This document shows positions 61,871 through 64,000 of a stretch of 64,000 bases of DNA, one piece after another. A program made the position numbers and the translations under genes. Below the pieces are notes generated by a model, which was not told the DNA's origin, did not search any database, and was given only the letters and a program-made list of their open reading frames with translations. The stretch comes from Phycisphaeraceae bacterium (GTDB taxonomy: Bacteria; Planctomycetota; Phycisphaerae; Phycisphaerales; UBA1924). The DNA is taken from positions 3,010,928 through 3,074,927 of the forward strand of contig JAHBXH010000001.1 in the NCBI GenBank assembly GCA_019636555.1, read 5' to 3'. Every line of letters begins with the position of its first letter. Positions within the stretch are counted from its first letter, which is position 1.

Positions 61871-62050
61871 GAAAAGTGACAGCGAAAGCTCGCGGCTCTC
61901 TCCCCCCGCGCACTTTCTACCGATTTCTCACGCGCCCGGCCGATACCGGTGGAGACGTGGCGATCTGCCGCGGGCTGTCTCATGCCCTTGCGTGAAAAGG
62001 GCTGCGCGACCCCGGCAACTCGGCCGCACCTTTGCTGAGGCATCCTTCTT

Positions 62051-64000
62051 ATGGCTTCCCGAACCTCATCCAGGTCCCGAACTTCTTCGAGCGCTTCCGG
62101 CATCTCCGTTTCCACGGCCGGTCGCCGGCTCGCGCTCGTCCTGCTTCTCTTCGTCTGGGTCTTTGTTCTGATGAGCCTTGTCGGCTTCGACCCGGGCGAT
62201 CCGCCCAGCCACGTCGTCTCGCCGCCGAACGCCACGATTCAGAACTGGTGCGGCGCTTTCGGTGCCGCGGTCAGCTACTGGACCATTTATTACACCGGCG
62301 CCGGCGCGTGGGTTTTCTTCACGCTGGGCGGGATCGTCCTGGCTTCCGGCGTCGTCGGCACGAGCCTCAGCCATCTCGCCGTGCGCCTCATCGGCATCGT
62401 CATGTTCGCGATCAGCGTCTCGGGCTTTCAGGCACTCATCTTCAAGACCACGGCTGCCCTTCCCGACCTGCCGGGAGGCGTGATCGGCACCGTCGGCGTC
62501 GAGCAACTCCTCTACCGCTTCGGTCCGATGGGCAGCGCGATCTGGCTCGGTGCGATGGGCATCATCGGCCTCGTCGTCGCGGCGGACGAATGGCTCAACA
62601 TCGGCATGGGCTGGAGCTGGCACTGGATGCGCCACACCGGCGCGCCCGCCGCCGCGGTCGCGGGCGGAGCCGCAGCAAAGTTCACGACCGACGTCGTCGC
62701 GCCCGCCGCGGCAAAGGCGACCGTCGCCACCGCCAAGGGCAGCGCCGGATTTCTTTCTCGCTTCTGGGGAGGCCTGAGCAACAAGACCGACGAAGAAACC
62801 GACACCATCACCGAAGCCAAGCCCACAAAGCGTCTACGCAAGTCGAGCGACCCTGATTCGGCGCCCGATGCGATGTTCCCCGGCGAAACGGGGGGAGATT
62901 CACCGCGCTCGCGTCTTGCGGAGTTCGGCTTTGTCGTCGAAGAACCGGCGCCGGCGATCAAGGACCCCGACCTCGAAAATTCTGAAGCCGGCATGGCCGC
63001 CGCGGCAGAGGAAGCGCCAGAAACGCAGGTGGAATCAGACGACAAAGTCCCCGCCGCGATCGCGCCCGCGACTTCGGACAAAGACGTTGCCGAAGACGAA
63101 CTCCCCGGCGCGCCACAGGTCTTCGATCGCGATTCGCTCCGCGACAAGATCAATCGCCTACCCATCGCCTTTGGCCAAAAGGACAAACAGGTCGCGACAC
63201 AGGCCGACCTCGAAGGCATGCAGAATGTTTCCGAGATGGAGGGCTACCGCTTCCCGCAGCTGGAAATGCTCGAGGAGCCGGAAGAAAACTTCAACGAGAA
63301 GCTGGAAGAGATCGTGCGCACGCAGGGCATCGCGCTCGAGTCCGCGATGAATGAATACGGCATCGACGGCGAAGTCGTCGGCATCGAATCCGGACCGGTC
63401 ATCACGCTCTACGACGTGCGCCTCGCGCCGGGCACGAAGGTGGCCGTGGTACAAGCAGTCGCGAGCGACATCGCGCGATCGCTCAAGGCCGTCAACATCC
63501 GCATCGTTCCGAATCAGGTCGGCCGCGACACCGTCGGCATCGAAGTGCCCAATCCGACCAAGGAAAAAGTCCGGCTCAAGGAGTTGATGGGCAAGACCGA
63601 GCTCTTCGGCAAGATGAAGCTGCCGATGTTCCTCGGCAAGGACGCGACCGGACAGCCTCTGATCGCCGACCTCACGCGCATGCCGCACATGCTCATCGCC
63701 GGCACCACCGGCTCGGGCAAGTCGGTGTGCATGAACACGATCATCATGTCGTTCCTCTTCACCAAGAAGCCGAACGAACTCAAGCTCGTGCTCGTCGACC
63801 CCAAGATGGTCGAGATGTCGCAGTTCAAGGACATCCCGCACCTCATGTGCCCCGTCGTCACCGAAATGAACAAGGCCGCGGCGATCCTCGAGTGGGCCAC
63901 GGTCAAGATGGACGAACGCTACGAACTCCTGATGGAAGCGGGCTGCCGCGACATCGCCAGCTACAACGAACTGCCTTGGGAAGAACTCAAAGACCGCATG
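62051..64000 (+). CDS. ftsK: DNA translocase FtsK/SpoIIIE, 5' part
   Basis: The frame is open from ATG 62051 to the end of the window (650 codons; the 3' end is missing). There are four or five N-terminal membrane helices (LALVLLLFVWVFVLMSLVGF first, then VFFTLGGIVLASGVVG and others), a 200-residue acidic linker, then the motor domain with VIGIESGPVITLYDVRLAPG, Walker A GTTGSGKSV at residues 551-559 and Walker B KLVLVDPK. FtsK moves DNA through the division septum and activates XerCD at dif. The gamma domain lies beyond the window. Confidence 0.95.
   Translation, partial: MASRTSSRSRTSSSASGISVSTAGRRLALVLLLFVWVFVLMSLVGFDPGDPPSHVVSPPNATIQNWCGAFGAAVSYWTIYYTGAGAWVFFTLGGIVLASGVVGTSLSHLAVRLIGIVMFAISVSGFQALIFKTTAALPDLPGGVIGTVGVEQLLYRFGPMGSAIWLGAMGIIGLVVAADEWLNIGMGWSWHWMRHTGAPAAAVAGGAAAKFTTDVVAPAAAKATVATAKGSAGFLSRFWGGLSNKTDEETDTITEAKPTKRLRKSSDPDSAPDAMFPGETGGDSPRSRLAEFGFVVEEPAPAIKDPDLENSEAGMAAAAEEAPETQVESDDKVPAAIAPATSDKDVAEDELPGAPQVFDRDSLRDKINRLPIAFGQKDKQVATQADLEGMQNVSEMEGYRFPQLEMLEEPEENFNEKLEEIVRTQGIALESAMNEYGIDGEVVGIESGPVITLYDVRLAPGTKVAVVQAVASDIARSLKAVNIRIVPNQVGRDTVGIEVPNPTKEKVRLKELMGKTELFGKMKLPMFLGKDATGQPLIADLTRMPHMLIAGTTGSGKSVCMNTIIMSFLFTKKPNELKLVLVDPKMVEMSQFKDIPHLMCPVVTEMNKAAAILEWATVKMDERYELLMEAGCRDIASYNELPWEELKDRM

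Overview
The window comes from a GC-rich bacterium, most likely a planctomycete of the class Phycisphaerae. The clues are several secreted proteins ending in a P-x-P-G, hydrophobic stretch, RRRR tail (a PEP-CTERM-like sorting signal), three proteins with a C-terminal duplicated 'GC-type dockerin' module, a zinc-ribbon membrane protein, two ClpP paralogues with ClpS, and di-heme cytochrome chemistry. This placement is inferred from protein style only; no rRNA or tRNA gene was recognised.

Layout. 0-6.4 kb: a leftward block rimO, ftsW, murG, a small unknown gene and a GGDEF diguanylate cyclase. 6.6-11.4 kb: a stand-alone c-di-GMP-binding-type (GspE/MshE N-terminal) protein, clpS, mnmE, a dual-specificity phosphatase and two clpP genes. 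11.7-14.9 kb: a phosphoesterase and yidC. 15.3-21.5 kb: an exported sorting-signal protein, an AraC regulator divergent from two VOC-fold proteins, lipoproteins, rmuC and a receiver-like protein. 21.5-24 kb: groES, a 76-residue gene and groEL. Short degenerate 7-, 8- and 9-bp tandem repeats, mostly in inverted blocks, sit directly in front of rimO, clpP, groES, the 76-residue gene and groEL, and one block lies inside the rimO reading frame.

24-39.6 kb is an accessory region, visibly less GC-rich in most of its genes. It holds (i) a candidate conflict or stress system: a helical protein, a DUF6338-like membrane protein, two paralogous proline-rich microproteins (one overlapping in another frame) and a CHAT-domain protease, followed by a multi-TM protein; (ii) REP-like palindromes around an OsmC gene; (iii) a SIR2-like gene between two small genes; (iv) a truncated transposase, a RelE/ParE-like gene with a coiled-coil membrane partner, and gene remnants. 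A TGCCCAYAAA motif recurs near 33.2 and 37.6 kb, outside the SIR2/transposase segment.

39.6-64 kb returns to chromosomal style: a sulfur-transfer operon (rhodanese-metallo-beta-lactamase, TusA, DsrE2), a cytochrome P450, exported surface proteins, a leftward group with a YHYH protein and a fused MbnP-MbnH-like di-heme protein, a sigma factor with a translationally coupled membrane protein, an RraB-domain protein, an amino-acid permease, a semialdehyde dehydrogenase, a large dockerin protein and the 5' part of an FtsK translocase that runs off the end. The best candidates for something undescribed are the CHAT/DUF6338/proline-rich microprotein locus and the family of start-codon-proximal short-period repeats.
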